A program made the position numbers and the translations under genes. From positions 166,470,001-166,534,000 of the forward strand of contig JBITNC010000001.1 in NCBI GenBank assembly GCA_050084985.1: 64,000 nucleotides of DNA. Direction: 5' to 3'. The notes beneath the pieces are model-generated. The model saw only the letters and a program-made list of their open reading frames with translations, was not told the DNA's origin and did no database searches. The DNA is from Nageia nagi (taxonomy: Eukaryota; Pinophyta). Positions 26,050 to 38,178 of the stretch are shown here, piece by piece (within the stretch, counting starts at the first letter, position 1; the number at the start of each line of letters is the position of its first letter).

Positions 26050-27574
26050 GTAGGAGGTTGACTATAAAGGATTCATGACTCTAAAGGAATGGTTGCCTTC
26101 GATTGGAGGAATATCTAATGGCCAATCACATGAAGGATAGGTCATGTAGTGGAGTATCTTCGTAGTCTACTAGTGGAGTAAATAGAAACAAACTCTATAT
26201 TTTTAATATCCATGAGTGTAGAGGATAGACTAACAGACCCATGCATTGCCTTATAGGATCATAAGGGGTTAATTTGGGTTAGACTGATTAGGAATACAAT
26301 GTTATATCTATCCTAAGCCTTCCCATAAACTCAAAAATTAGATGATATTCTATATCGATGCAAGTTAGAAGAGCTTGCATATGTGGGAATAGTACAAGTG
26401 GATACACCTCTTCTCACTATCTTAGCTAAGAGATGGGATCATGATTGCTAATCATTTCACCTTCCCACTAGTGAAATGATAGTAATTCTAGAGGATGTGT
26501 ACTAGATCTAAGGTATACCCATCAAGTATGGTTTGATATATCAACATGAGATGGGGGATGATAACATCCATGGAGTTGAGTGTTTTTGGTTGATGACCAT
26601 GACTAAATCACTAGTTAGTGTAACTTGCAAAGGTTTATAGGTTTGTCAGAGTAGGTAGACACCTAAGGCTACATGTGGTAATGATTATCACCACCTATCT
26701 ATGTCCCAATAAAAGCCATTCAACTTTTTCTCTTAGGATGACATGGATAGTACAAGACATATTCACTTGAGGGTGATATTTCACATGGGGGCCAATAGTA
26801 CTGGCACAACTTTATAGGGGATTGTATTCATTCATCAATGTTGATAAGGTCAATGTGATAATTGCTCATGTTGGTCTCCTATAGGTTTGGGCCTATGAGC
26901 ACATTCCAATTATCAAGCCAATGGGATTATAGAGGTTGAGGACTCTTAGATGTAGTCCATGTTGGACTAGTCCATTAGGTAGATATAGGCATCCTAAATC
27001 CATGGAGGCAAAGAAGAGAGACATCAATGGTCTCTAAGAGGTGAACATCATATTGGTGTGCTATACTAACTATGCATGGTATGGGGATACTCATCATTTG
27101 GCATGGATGAGGTAGACCCACTTTTTTTAGATAAGGTAGAATATAGTGGAGCCATATCATCTAGAGTAGGTGTTGAGATAGTTCAAAATATAGTAGTTGA
27201 TTCCAATAGTGCCTTTAATGTACCATTAGTAGATAGTTGAGAGAGATGTTCTTGATGAGGTGTAAAATATTCTAGTGTGGGTGATAGGATGGTCTAAGCC
27301 ATCAGTAGAGGATGTTACCATGGAGGTATCCATGGCTCTTAGGGTTGCCCCTGATTATGCAGGATGGTGGATAGCTATGCATTTAGGCCCTTCAGACCTA
27401 GATGAGTCAAATAGTAAGAGTGATGATGTAGCAAGCCTACCATTAGAGGAGGAGGATTATATGAATGTATATAATCCTATCCATGATGGTACTCCACTAA
27501 TAGGGGGATTAGAGGTGCTAGCAATAATTTTCCCCTCTCCAAGTAAGAAGGATTCTTCTCATAATACTTCATGA
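26050..27574 (+). pseudogene. Plant mobile domain (PMD) gene, antisense inside element B
   Basis: Degenerate plant mobile domain, the aminotransferase-like domain of MAIN/MAIL1 proteins that also travels in plant transposons. Seen on the + strand: LLTILAKRWD (about 26408-26440), then FHLPTSEMIVILEDVY (about 26456-26505), matching the family block ALVERW...TFHLP-GEMT-TLEDV. Next is GIPIKYG, then AQLYRGLYSFINVDKVNV (about 26799-26855), then VWAYEHIPIIKP (about 26887-26923), matching LYR and LLQLWAWE-P blocks. The final open part (27275-27574) includes PDYAGWW and an acidic tail. Stops interrupt it. It lies opposite to the gag strand of B and between gag and the 3' repeat array. Confidence 0.78.
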
Positions 27575-29044
27575 TTTTTGAATATTTCAATATAGCTAAT
27601 GAGAGATTGTATGATATGGTAGGAGTGTTAGATGCATAGGTTTCAACCATGAAGGTTGGGTTAGCTATACTAAGTCCAATGGATGTTGAGGTGACACATA
27701 TCTAGCCATTAGATGCAAAGTTGGCTATGGTGAGGGCCAAACTAGTGATGCAAGATGTAGAGGTGGCTTCATTATCTTAAACAGTGAAGGGTATTTAGGA
27801 TAAGCTCACCATGCCCCCACTAGATCTACATTAGCCATTCATGCAAAGTTAACATGATCAAATTGCAACATAGACTCTAGAGATATCCATATTGTAGGCC
27901 AAGTATACAAGGGCCAAGATATTTTTTGGAGACTCCTAGAATTGCATCGAGTGATATCTTGGGCCAAGTCTCTATATTTGGAGCAAGTGGTAGTAATAGG
28001 ATAGTATGCTCAAGGAGTGAGGCATCTAGTATTGGTGCTAGTTCCCACACATAGGGGTGGAGGATGTAGGGCTAAGGTCCATGTGTACTTATGTTGTACC
28101 AATATTTTAACTTTTGAGATATATATATATGTATGACCCATTTGGTAGATTCAATACTCTATGTTTTTATCTTTTGTGTTATATTTTTAAATGGTAGACA
28201 TTAGACACACCTATAGGCATAATGAACTCCAAAAATAGACTCATTAACAATTAAACATGCTAAACATACATACATTATGTTATGTACAATTGATAATGAT
28301 AAAAAGATAGACACACAAATGGAAAATGATGCACATAATGAAGGAACCAAAATACTTTAGGAGAATTCAAATAGGAGGGTGTATGTGAGCATAGATATCA
28401 TAGCACAACACCCAAGATCCTTCTAAAGGCTAGGGAACATAGTTTAGAATGATAAAAAGTTGATTTTAAATATTCTATCTAGGGAAACTCATAGCTCTAG
28501 TGCCCTAAAATAGAGATAATAGGATGTTGGTGTCATTCACTGAGAGGAATTGAATTCCCATATTTTAGACACAAAAAGAAAACATGGAGAAGAAGAAGAA
28601 AAAAAAGAATTGGAATGGTGAATAAGTAGAAGAAAAAAAGCAAAATAGATATAAAAATAACCTAGCTACTAATGTACACTAATTGTGATGTCAAAAAGAG
28701 CTCAAGGAATAACTTTATGTACCTAGGGAGTTTTTTCTACCCAAATACACTTTATGGAGGTAGGGATAAAAAGAGGCACTTTCATACTAGTCATCCTCAC
28801 ATCGCTAGCACTCTAAAAGCAAGAATTCACACTGTGGCACCATGTCTTTTGATTCTATTCTTGTTCTTGTTTGGAGGAAGATGCCTATATTCATGAGTAT
28901 TATGCAAAAAAGAATGTAGATTATGGGAAATACTTACTGTACCGATGCACCCTTGAGATTGTGAAGATGGTAGGGGATCACTGAATATCCCTAGCTATGC
29001 ATTATCCATATTTATAGGTCCTATCTATGTAGCTATTATTTGAT
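27575..29044. other. Region between PMD and gag in element B
   Basis: AT-rich with no domain I recognise. The plus strand just after the PMD end is repetitive around TTAGCCAT and TTGGCTATG and may be a degraded tail of that gene. No polymerase motif seen on either strand. Confidence 0.45.
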
Positions 29045-31003
29045 CCATCTTGATTGCTCCATTATCAATGAAATCTTGTATAAGATTATGAAGTGTCCTA
29101 TAATCCTAGGTTATATAACTAAGTAACCTATGATAATTGCAAAATTCCTCATAATGAAAATTTTTAGGCACACCATTAGTAAACTTAGGTTCAACAATAG
29201 GAGGCAATTCAAGTAGTTCCTCATCTAATAATATATTTAGACTATTATTAATAGTATCATTCAAAAGAGTTTATTGGTGAGTATGTTTGAAAGGGGAGTT
29301 ACCTCTTTTTTTGTGAGTGACATTATTTGCTTCAACCTTGAATTGATTCTCTATAATAGGTTTTGTAGGTGAAGTATGCTCAACATGTTTCATAACACTT
29401 AATTTTTTAATGTGTGGTTCCTTTTTAGTAACAGTGTCGATCATATCTTCTAAAGAAATATCATGATTAGAAGTGACAAATAGCTTATATATAGGCAAGA
29501 AATAAACCACAAAAATATGGTTGAGTTCATTTTCATCTATGGTGAGTTTATTAGCAGTTTATTTCCATATCCTTACAAAATCCTTCACTAATTGGTTAGG
29601 GAGTTGTTTAATTTTACACAAGTCCTTAAGATAAACCTGGTCAGTAATGTTATAACCATAATCATGCAAAAATATTTGAATCAAATCCTCATACCTATCA
29701 ATGCTACTTTTGGGAAGCTAAAAGTACCATTTGAGAGCCTCTTCTTTCAAACTATAAGAAAACAACTTAGCCAACAAATCTTGATCATGCATATATTCAA
29801 TAGCTTCTTCATGAAATATATGAATATGCATCCTAGGATCTTGTATACCATGAAATTTAGTAAATTTGTTACTCTTTTTTTCAAGGATTACTTTGGCAAG
29901 AATCCTAGCAAGCAGAGGTCTTTTTAAAGATGAAAGAAAATCATCCTCACTACTCTCCTTGTTGCTAAGTCCTATATTGGTTTTTGGGGATGGTAGTGGG
30001 GGAGGAGGAGGTTTTTGTACATTTTTTGTTATTTGAGATGGAATATATTTCAAAATAACAAACTCATTAGTATGATTAACCCTATCCTACTCAAGTTCAT
30101 GCACTACCTCTACCAAGATTTTCAATTGTTCATATGGAGGTTATTTATACCAATAGTGTTTTCATGGATATCCATAATAATACCTACTTTAATCTCATAT
30201 TACTCAAGAGTCTAAGTCAGTTGTAGCTTAATGACTTCTCTAATAACTTTAGTAAGTTACTACTTAATGAGAGTTGTAATTTTATCATTAGATGAAATAA
30301 TTGGACCCTTACCTTTCTTCTCCCTATCAAAGTATTATGGATTAAGGATCAAATTGATATAAGATTCATCCTCCTCATCTTCAAGCTTTGATTGATAATT
30401 TTTGTTAGAAGTATTTTCTACATGTAGTTGTTTTTCCAACTCAAGATCCATCTCTAATTCAAACTCTGCTTCGTTAGGATCCACATCACCCATGCCATGG
30501 TTACAATCGATCACATCGCTTGTATTATCCATTTTATGTATAGGTTGGAGATGTTTTGATGATTACTCATAATAGAATAAGCTATCTTCAAATTTTGCAA
30601 TGTCCAACTATTTACCAAGTAAATTTTCATTTGTAAGAAGTTTCACCACAATAGGAGCATTATTAAAAATAAAAAATTGTAGCTTTTCCTTATCAAATAA
30701 CTCCTATTGAATGGACCAAGCATTATAGGGAATCCTATCAAAAGTGGGAAGTTCATCATCATCAAATTGTTGTATATGAGGAATCAAATTATCTTAGTTG
30801 CTAGGATCAAGAATAGCATATCAATTAGGGGTCTCTCCAATAATGGACATTCATTTACTAGAATCAAAAGAATTAGAATCCCATATGGTCCTAGGAGGAG
30901 GGATTTGAATAGACAATTCAAGATTAATTCAAAGATGTCTCCTAACCTCTAAATATTGTACTTTGGATTCAAATAGTATAGGGTTATCTATGTTAAGATT
31001 CAT
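29045..31003 (-). pseudogene. Element B gag
   Basis: Likely start ATG at 31001-31003. An N-terminal region of about 220 codons with several stops comes first, including an acidic open part at 30532-30335. A frameshift follows. The gag core is at 30053-29718, with DPRMHIHIFHEEAIEYMHD and LFSYSLKEEALKWYF. Then comes 29510-29271 with ISLEDMIDTVTKKEPHIKKL. A degraded zinc knuckle near 29150-29060 reads FCNYHR, then IQDFIDNGAI. The order and motifs match the gag of element C, so the two share a family. It would be an RNA-binding particle protein; this copy is dead. Confidence 0.78.
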
Positions 31004-31150
31004 ATTTTGTATATAAGTAGAACAAACCCTATTTTTATCTTAATCTTTGGCTACTATTTGGAGCACTTCCTCTATGGAGAGGAAAAGTAGTAAAAGTGGA
31101 TTCATTACTTTACAAAAGGATTTTTCCCTAGAAGAAGACCTAGGTGTGTA

Positions 31151-31168
31151 AGAATGTTAGGTTCACCA
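31151..31168 (-). other. Primer-binding site of B, degraded tRNA-Trp type
   Basis: The minus strand reads TGGTGAACCTAACATTCT two bases from the LTR. The first nine bases match the complement of the 3' end of plant tRNA-Trp. The rest has changed mainly by transitions (compare the intact site in element C). Confidence 0.6.
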
Positions 31169-31170
31169 AA

Positions 31171-31844
31171 TGTAGACCCTAAATAATGCAATGGTGTAAT
31201 TAATTTGGGGAATTAACACATGCACTATTTGGTTTATTAATTGGTTGACATAGAGCAAGAATATAACAATAGGTGATTAAACCTACAAGTTTGTTTCATT
31301 AACATACATATTCAATTAATCAAGAAAAGACACATGCAATATCATATGCATTAGTATGGCATTGATTCCCTAGTAATAGTATGCCATAAGCATCATGTTA
31401 ATGATCAAATAATGGATGCAAAAAAAGATGAAATGATAAATGAATGAATGATTTATTAATGTAACAGAAGTATGATAATATTTGAGATAATATATTTTCT
31501 TGTTATAGACAAGAAGGCTTTGTAAGTGTTTAATTTATAGATGATGTTTGAGTCCTTTGATTTTATATCCAATATTCAATTGATAGAAGCCTTAAGTCTT
31601 CTTTAATCTACCCCTTTTCTAGTCTCCTCTTCATGATAATCCCATCCTCCTATCTTTGTATGTCTTGAATGCCTTTATATAGGGATGCTTCTATTATAGC
31701 ACTTGACCCCTTGTATAATTAACAAGGGTCAAATATATGACCTACACCTATTTTATACATTTTAAATCCCTTTTTAAATAATACATTGTTAAGGGATTAA
31801 AATGATATATTAAATATATAAAGGTTCATTTTGATGCATCTACA
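31171..31844 (-). repeat. 5' LTR of element B (right copy)
   Basis: 674 bp, equal in length to the left copy. Minus-strand TATA box at 31672-31681. It is followed by the AATGG duplication. Confidence 0.92.
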
Positions 31845-33760
31845 AATGGATTATCAATATTTTATACACTAAAATACTAGAAGGTGTTGTTAGTGGCATA
31901 TTTATTATATCCTATGCATATTGTAAATAATATTGCATCTTTTTTTGTATTGGCATACAACAATCAAATAATTAGATATTGATGCCTTGAGAAATGACTT
32001 AAAAGATATCAAAAAAATAAATTCCTTATGGATAACTTACAATTTAGATAAAAAAAAAGTACTTATGTCCACATGGCTTAAATGAAAAAAGATGAAGTGG
32101 AAAAGTTACACAAAATTATTCAAAAAATTATAAAACAAATAGATTATGATCATCTCTAAGAAGCACATTTAATGTTGATGGTAAAATCATAGGATTCAAG
32201 ACTCATGGTAACCACAACTTCATGAAGGTACTAATCTCATATTATTAATATATATTTCTTATCAAAATGAAGTGATTAATATCATTTACAAAAATACACT
32301 CTACAACATATTTTTCCAATTGTAATTCATGGATGTGGGACTATATCTATTTATCTTAGACATGCAAGCAGTTGATTGTCATTATTTCTAAGTTATGCCA
32401 TACTATAGTATCTCTATATAAAAAATAATATAACATATGTTTATGGTTATCTTGAAAAGAGATACATATGGCCCTAATAGATCAATGGTATAGAGAAATT
32501 GTTGAAATTATCTTCAAAGTAGAAAAATAATTTTTGCTTCTTTTATGGACATACAAGTGCACCTATTGATCCATTTAGTAGACGATATTGACATGGTAGG
32601 TGTTATGAGCGCAAAAAATATATATTTTTTTGTGGAGAGATTTTTAAAATTACTAAAAGGATTTTTCAAACAATATTTACAAACAAAAGGATCTATGGAT
32701 GAGGGATACATTGTACAAGAAATTTGTTTTATGTGAGTATGCTTTCTAAATCGATGCTCCTTCCCCAAAGATATAGAATGCAAATAAAGATAATGACAAA
32801 TTAGAAGTGGAGATATTAGAAATAGGGGGAACAATATATTTTCTTATAGGTATTAACAATGTTTGATATATTAGTAATCTGTATATAATTATAATATTTA
32901 CATGCATTTTAGATTTAATTTAATCAATGCTTACTAGCTAATGAGTATGTATTATGGTATCATGAATTTACATACTATGACCTTAATTATTCTATAAAGT
33001 GATTTGTCATGATGCATTACACATGTTGTGAAAGGTGGATTAAGTTGTACCAAACTAAAAGAAGGGTAATTGAACAAGAACGTGCCTTATTTCATAGAAA
33101 GAATAAAAGAGTATATCTAGTCTACCTAAAAATCTATGAGAGGATAATTAGCCATAAGACTACCTAAGTTCATGGATGAAGAATGAAATTAAAATGAAAC
33201 AATGAGTTGTAGGAGGAAAAATAAATGAAGATGACCAAAATGCATTAAATATTGCTATTGGATCCATATTTGAGAAAACTATTATAATAAATATTTTTAT
33301 AAGGCTTTATTTTGAAACAAATACAAATATATTATACTAATAATATTTTTCATGTAAATGTGTGCAGGTATTCTCTTTCCTTGCAATGTGGGCATTTTTT
33401 CAACACTTCAAAATTGAAAATAATGATGAGAAAAGAACAACATTTGACTATGGATTGATGGCTAATTTTGACCAAGAAAGTCATGCAAGTTCAAGAGATA
33501 CAAACTTGATATAAGGAAAATTAAAATATATTAGAAAAATTCAAGAAATTATTCAATTGGATTATAGGTCATTCTAGTGTGTGATATTTAAATGTAAGTG
33601 GTTTGAAATACTCGATAGAAGAATAAACTTGCATGATAAACCTAGTGAATACTTTGCAATCAACTCCACATGCACTTTACCTAATAATAAAGAACCTTAT
33701 GTTTTATTTTAATTTTGTAATCAAATATTTCATCCTAAATGTTATAGAAGACAAAATTTG
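31845..33760 (+). pseudogene. TNP2-like CACTA transposase, C-terminal half, copy 2
   Basis: Continuation of the TNP2 gene of CACTA-2 after element B. In order: VAYLLYPMHIVNNIASFF (about 31887-31940), matching the RHNLD-MHI-KN block; a DLKDIKKIN segment near 31990; FNVDGKIIGFKTHGNHNF (about 32169-32222), matching the VN-DGK--GLKSHDCH block. The DUF4218 part at 32545-32736 carries VHLLIHLVDDIDMVGVMSA and later GSMDEGYIVQEICFM. A DUF4216-like block near 33575-33740 carries VIFKCKWFEILDRR. Stops and frameshifts are frequent. The gene stops making sense shortly before element C at 34034. Confidence 0.83.
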
Positions 33761-34033
33761 AATGTAATCCTAGAGTAAAACATATTGTATTTCTTATTTA
33801 TGAATACAATATATAATGATAATATTTTAATTAAGGGATGTTATATTAATGCCATTGTATGGAATATTCCTTATTATATACTTCTCATATGTATCTTGAA
33901 ACTTTCATATGTGTTTCTTATTTTTTTCTTATGGTATGATCTATGAATTCTTTTTCTTCTTCATTAATGGGATCATAGGTGTGAATCATTATGATTTGGT
34001 ATACGCATGCAAGTTGTAGTCTTCTATTTCCTT
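33761..34033. other. CACTA-2 sequence before element C
   Basis: AT-rich, no gene. It ends in TCCTT (34029-34033), the target duplication of element C. Confidence 0.5.
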
Positions 34034-34930
34034 TGTTTACAAATAAAAATTGAGCGTGTAAATAAATAAATAGAGAAATATCTACAAACTCAATATTATC
34101 TGTATACTAGCTATGGATAGCGATTTATTCTAGATATCAATAAACAACATAACCAATTCAGCAGTGTACTTGTACCAACCAAGACTGTGATTCGTGTACT
34201 TACCTCACGGAACGTACCTGACAACGAAAGATGTAGATATTGGCGATGTAGTGATGATAAGCTACCTTTTCCACAACATCGTGACCTACAAGGATGCGAA
34301 AAGAGGACCATAGGTGGTCCATTTTAGTAGTATTAGAGCATCGGCGGTGTTCTTCCGTTCACAAAGGAGCACCGGTAGCCCTAGCTTGATAGCTTTGACC
34401 TCTCGATTAGGTCCAGATCTTCAGTATAGATATCTCAGATTGTAGTGTAATATCAGAATTGATCACATATGTCAGGAGAGCTCACGTAAGGAAGCACACA
34501 AACCACAGCCTTGTAGGTGGTACCAAGAGATACCTTAAGGGGTAGCCACTTACAAGACCATACGCAGGATCATGTGTATCCTTGTTGTTGTGGACTTACT
34601 ATTAGATCCCTTATTTATATAGATAATAGATAATACCGCCCATAGGTCGGCGTGCATCCACATAAATAAGGTTAATTCATAAGATTTAATATAAACACAT
34701 CAATAAACAAGATAATTCATGCAATACTCAAGATAAACCATACAATATTCAAGATAACCCATGCAATATTCAAGATAAACCATGCAATATTCAAGGTAAA
34801 CCATACAATATTCATATTCAAGCCAAACATTGATATTATCACTTTAATCCATTCAAGACATATAGTTAGGCCAAGCATATTTCATTAATTTATTGATTTA
34901 AAAACATAAATTCATTTTTATGTGTTAACA
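34034..34930 (-). repeat. 3' LTR of element C (left copy)
   Basis: 897 bp. Minus-strand TATA box TATATAAATA at 34612-34621. It contains three copies of the element's palindrome family at 34305-34320, 34336-34352 and near 34364-34380. Differences from the right copy cluster in these GC-rich parts. Confidence 0.96.
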
Positions 34931-35289
34931 GATGCCCCACTTTGGATGTGAAATCGAAAGAATCATGAGGTGACTTGAGATTTTGCATTCAAAGTAAAAC
35001 ACAATATCATAGAAAACAATTTTGATAAGCAATGATGAACACTAACCATTCCAAACTTAAACAACATCATGATAAAGCTTATAGGTTAAGAAAACTCCCT
35101 TTTGATATTTACCTTGGGCATGCTTGCCCCTTGCATTTTGTTGTAGAAGGTGATAGCCTGATATGTCTGATAATCTGATAAGCTGATAATCTTGTCGTAA
35201 TGCTAATGACCCATGACGACAAACTTGACAACACACATGATAGTGACCGAAAAAACAACTTGACCACACATGTCGACCAGACGACATCT

Positions 35290-35424
35290 TGATAAGACCA
35301 CATCACAAGACAAAACATGACAACACATGACAACACACATGACAAGACATGATAACACACATGACCAACTCACAAGACAAGACATGATAACACACATAAC
35401 AACACATGATAACCATAACCACAC
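35290..35424. repeat. Short-period ACACATGACA-type repeats in C
   Basis: Roughly 10-20-base units such as GACAAGACATGATAACACACAT repeat across this stretch, at the end of the 3' untranslated array of element C. Confidence 0.8.
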
Positions 35425-35430
35425 ATAGGA

Positions 35431-36070
35431 GAGAGCTAAGTTCTACACAATTGAGCCTTCGCACCAAGAGGTGTACTCCAGTTGCATGAGAACCGAACTC
35501 TGCAAAACAATGATAAGCTGATATGTGAGAGCTAAGTTCCACACAACTCTTTGCACCAAGTTGCATAAGAAACGAACTTCGTAGAATAATGATAAGTTGA
35601 TGTATGAGAGCTAAGTTCCACACAACTGAGCCTTCGCACCAAGAGGTGTACTCCAGTTGCATGAGAACCGAACTCTGCAAAATAATGATAAGCTGATATG
35701 TGAGAGCTAAGTTCCACACAACTCTTCGCACCAAGTTGCATAAGAACCGAACTCCGTAGAATAATGATAAGCTGATGTATGAGAGCTAAGTTCCACACAA
35801 CTGAGCCTTCGCACCAAGAGGTGTACTCCAGTTGCATGAGAACTGAACTTCGCAGAACAATGATAAGCTGATGTATGAGAGCTAAGTTCCACACAACTGA
35901 GCCTTCGCACCAAGAGGTGTACTCCAGTTGCATGAGAACCGAACTCCATAGAATAATGATAAACTGATGTATGAGAGCTAAGTTCCACACAACTGAGCCT
36001 TCACACCAAGAGGTGTACTCCAGTTGCATGAGAACCGAACTCCGTAGAACAATGATAAACTGATGAAGCT
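35431..36070. repeat. 96/79-bp tandem array in element C
   Basis: Seven units, anchored by GAGAGCTAAGTTC, start at 35431, 35527, 35606, 35702, 35781, 35877 and 35973. Spacings are 96, 79, 96, 79, 96 and 96, so a long and a short form (17 bases removed) alternate. Because 96 is divisible by three, two minus-strand frames stay open over several units. This explains long open frames here, and I do not call them genes. Confidence 0.93.
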
Positions 36071-36612
36071 GATACTCCACCAAGAAGCATGATAAGCTGA
36101 CTATGGGAGCTGGACTCCACTCACAAGCATATGATAAGCTGACTCATGGGAGCTGAACTCCACTCATAAGCACATGATAAGCTGACTATGGGAGTTGGAC
36201 TCCACTCATAGGCACATGATAAGTTGAGTATGGGAGCTGGAATCCACTCATAAGCATATGATAAGCACATGATAAGCTGACTATGGGAGCTGGACTCCAC
36301 TCATAGGCACATGATAAGCACATGATAAGCTGACTATGGGAGCTGGAATCCACTCATAGCCACATGATAATCTGATCACAGGAGCTGGACTCCACTCATA
36401 AGCATGATAATCTAAGTATGGGAGCTGGAACTCCTCTCACAAGCATGATAATCTGATCACGGGAGCTGGAACTCCACTCATAAACATATGATAAGCTGAC
36501 TATGGGAGCTAGACTCCTCTCATAAGCATGTGATAAGCTGACTCATGGGAGCTGAACTCCACTCATAAGCATATGATAATCTAATTGTGGGAGTTGGACT
36601 CCACTCAAGTCT
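36071..36612. repeat. 40-48-bp tandem array in element C
   Basis: About twelve units centred on GGGAGCTGGACTCCACTCAT with a linker like AAGCATATGATAAGCTGACTAT. Unit length varies. It adjoins the 96/79 array, with which it shares the GATAAGCTGA motif. Confidence 0.9.
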
Positions 36613-37019
36613 GTAAACACAAAAACTCAAAGCAATATTCTCCTGGATATATCATTCGTCAAACACCTGTGATGCACACATAATACTTGGATAAGCTGAT
36701 AATTTAGATCTGCAAACATGAAACTCAAGGCAATATTCTCTTGGATATAACATTGATCAAACATCTATGATGCACTCATGATACTTAATAAACTGATTTT
36801 GTAGATAAAGGATCGTAGGCGGTCCTTTCTTACTGACTTAGAACACCGACGGTCTTCAATAAGGCTGCAAGCGGTCCTTTTCTTAAGGATTCATCAAAAA
36901 CTATGAAAATCATGTCCCTGTGAATCACCTCTAGATTCTAGATTGATGCCTAATTATTGATCTACGTGCACCAAATGCTCAAATCAAAATTATTCTTGAA
37001 GTGTGTGCCCTAACCTTTC
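36613..37019. other. C 3' region with palindromes, upstream of the antisense unit
   Basis: Contains a direct duplication around CAAGGCAATATTCTCYTGGATAT. Palindrome-family copies lie at 36810-36825 (GGATCGTAGGCGGTCC), 36841-36856 and 36863-36877. On the + strand it forms the upstream region of the TATA box at 37020. Confidence 0.6.
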
Positions 37020-37027
37020 TATAAAAG
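37020..37027 (+). promoter_or_regulatory. TATA box of the antisense PMD unit in C
   Basis: TATAAAAG in the context TTTCTATAAAAGGGGCC, a strong plant TATA match on the strand opposite to gag. The GC content rises downstream and no other element explains it. Transcription is inferred. Confidence 0.55.
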
Positions 37028-37810
37028 GGGCCCCACCCTTCCTCATTTATTCACCCTATCATTTTCATAGCTGGGAGCATCCCAGAGCTCTAGAGACTGA
37101 TTCAGAGAGGTTTAGCTGGTGCTTTTGTCACTATTGCTAAATAATTCTTCTTGTATTGCTATGCTGCACACTATGGCCCTACTGATCACACGCTGAGAGG
37201 GACACAGAGCTGCCTTGGTGGCTGATTCTCCTGCTGGTCATTAGGTACACTACCTCTTCTACCTTTTTCATGCTATGTTTTTGTTTCTCTTCAAGTTTTA
37301 GCTGCCTGTACACCAACTTTTCTGAATTGCCCCTAGGGTTTTACTGTTGCATACCCTAGCTCTGCATTTTTCTCTTTTTAGTCTACTTTTTGAACTTCCA
37401 GTGCCATGGCTACCTTATGCTCACCCGTATGAACCTGCACCCTAAATTTTATTGCCCTTTTTCATAGAAACAGGACCACTGGTGGTCCTTCTCACCTGTA
37501 GTAGACCGTGGGTGGTCCTCATTTTCCTATACTATTTTTTGCTATTTGCATTTCACATCTTGATACTAACTTACCTTTCGTCCTTCTTTTCTTGTAGAGC
37601 CATGCATACCTTATGTGTCCATCCGAAAGAGTGCCTCCTTCACCACTACCCGACGTAGCCCGGAGTATTCTAGAGGACATTTCATTTAGCTACCTTGCAT
37701 TTGCTGACTATGTGTTTCATGACCGCAACATGCTGATAGATTTGATGGAGAGGTGGGATCCAAACTCCAACACCTTTCACCATCGAACCATGAAGAAGCC
37801 TGCAGAATGA
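37020..37810 (+). pseudogene. PMD gene fragment, antisense inside element C
   Basis: A plus-strand unit. After the TATA box comes a likely untranslated exon to about 37244. A possible intron runs 37245-37597: it starts GTACAC, has a perfect TACTAAC branch sequence at 37563-37569, a pyrimidine tract, and ends CTTGTAG. The second exon is open in one frame from ATG at 37613 to TGA at 37808-37810 (65 codons). It ends in LIDLMERWDPNSNTFH, matching the start of the plant mobile domain (ALVERW...T-TFH). The rest of the domain is missing, so this is a truncated copy. Element B carries the longer equivalent in the same antisense position. An alternative reading is a chance match of 20 residues, but position and orientation argue against it. 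Confidence 0.6.
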
Positions 37811-38178
37811 TTTAAGAACTAATATCTACCCCAGACATATGCAAAATAGTGACCCAGGAGTAGAACATCCATACTGAGGGGGATCTAATGACTTTCATTC
37901 CAACAAAAATAGATCACATAAGAGGATCGCAGGCGGTCTTCACTGATAGATATGGAGCACTGGCGCTCTTTTTCTTACATAAAAATGGATCCCCGTTTCC
38001 TCTACCATAATGTTGGTTAGCATGTCTACCCTAATGTTAGTTCCGTTAGTATTAGCATAATCACGGGTGCTCACCAAATGATATTTCCGAAGGGCAACTC
38101 ACCCCCGCTAGTGCTAGCTTCATGTTGATTCTTACACCATGGTGCCCCAGTGATAGTAGGGCTTTTTGTTTCATTTTC

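Larger units (their letters stand above)
22697..31844 (-). mobile_element. Element B: gag LTR retrotransposon with antisense PMD gene
   Basis: A 9,148-bp element with two 674-bp LTRs (22697-23370, 31171-31844). They begin TGTAGACC and end TCTACA, and AATGG flanks both sides (22692-22696, 31845-31849). It reads on the minus strand: the primer site lies beside the right LTR, gag at 31.0-29.05 kb, and a purine tract (AAAGAGGGTGAAAA on the minus strand) beside the left LTR. I see no polymerase or integrase. A degenerate plant mobile domain gene lies on the opposite strand. LTR differences number about 65, including transversions, so B is older than A and C. Confidence 0.9.

Noticed and set aside
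27275-27574. A separate 99-codon gene
   Set aside because: It continues the antisense PMD pseudogene of element B; PDYAGWW fits the end of that domain.
35203-36083. Long overlapping minus-strand open frames of up to 183 codons
   Set aside because: They arise because the tandem unit is 96 bases. The repeated peptide matches nothing I know and the frames overlap one another.
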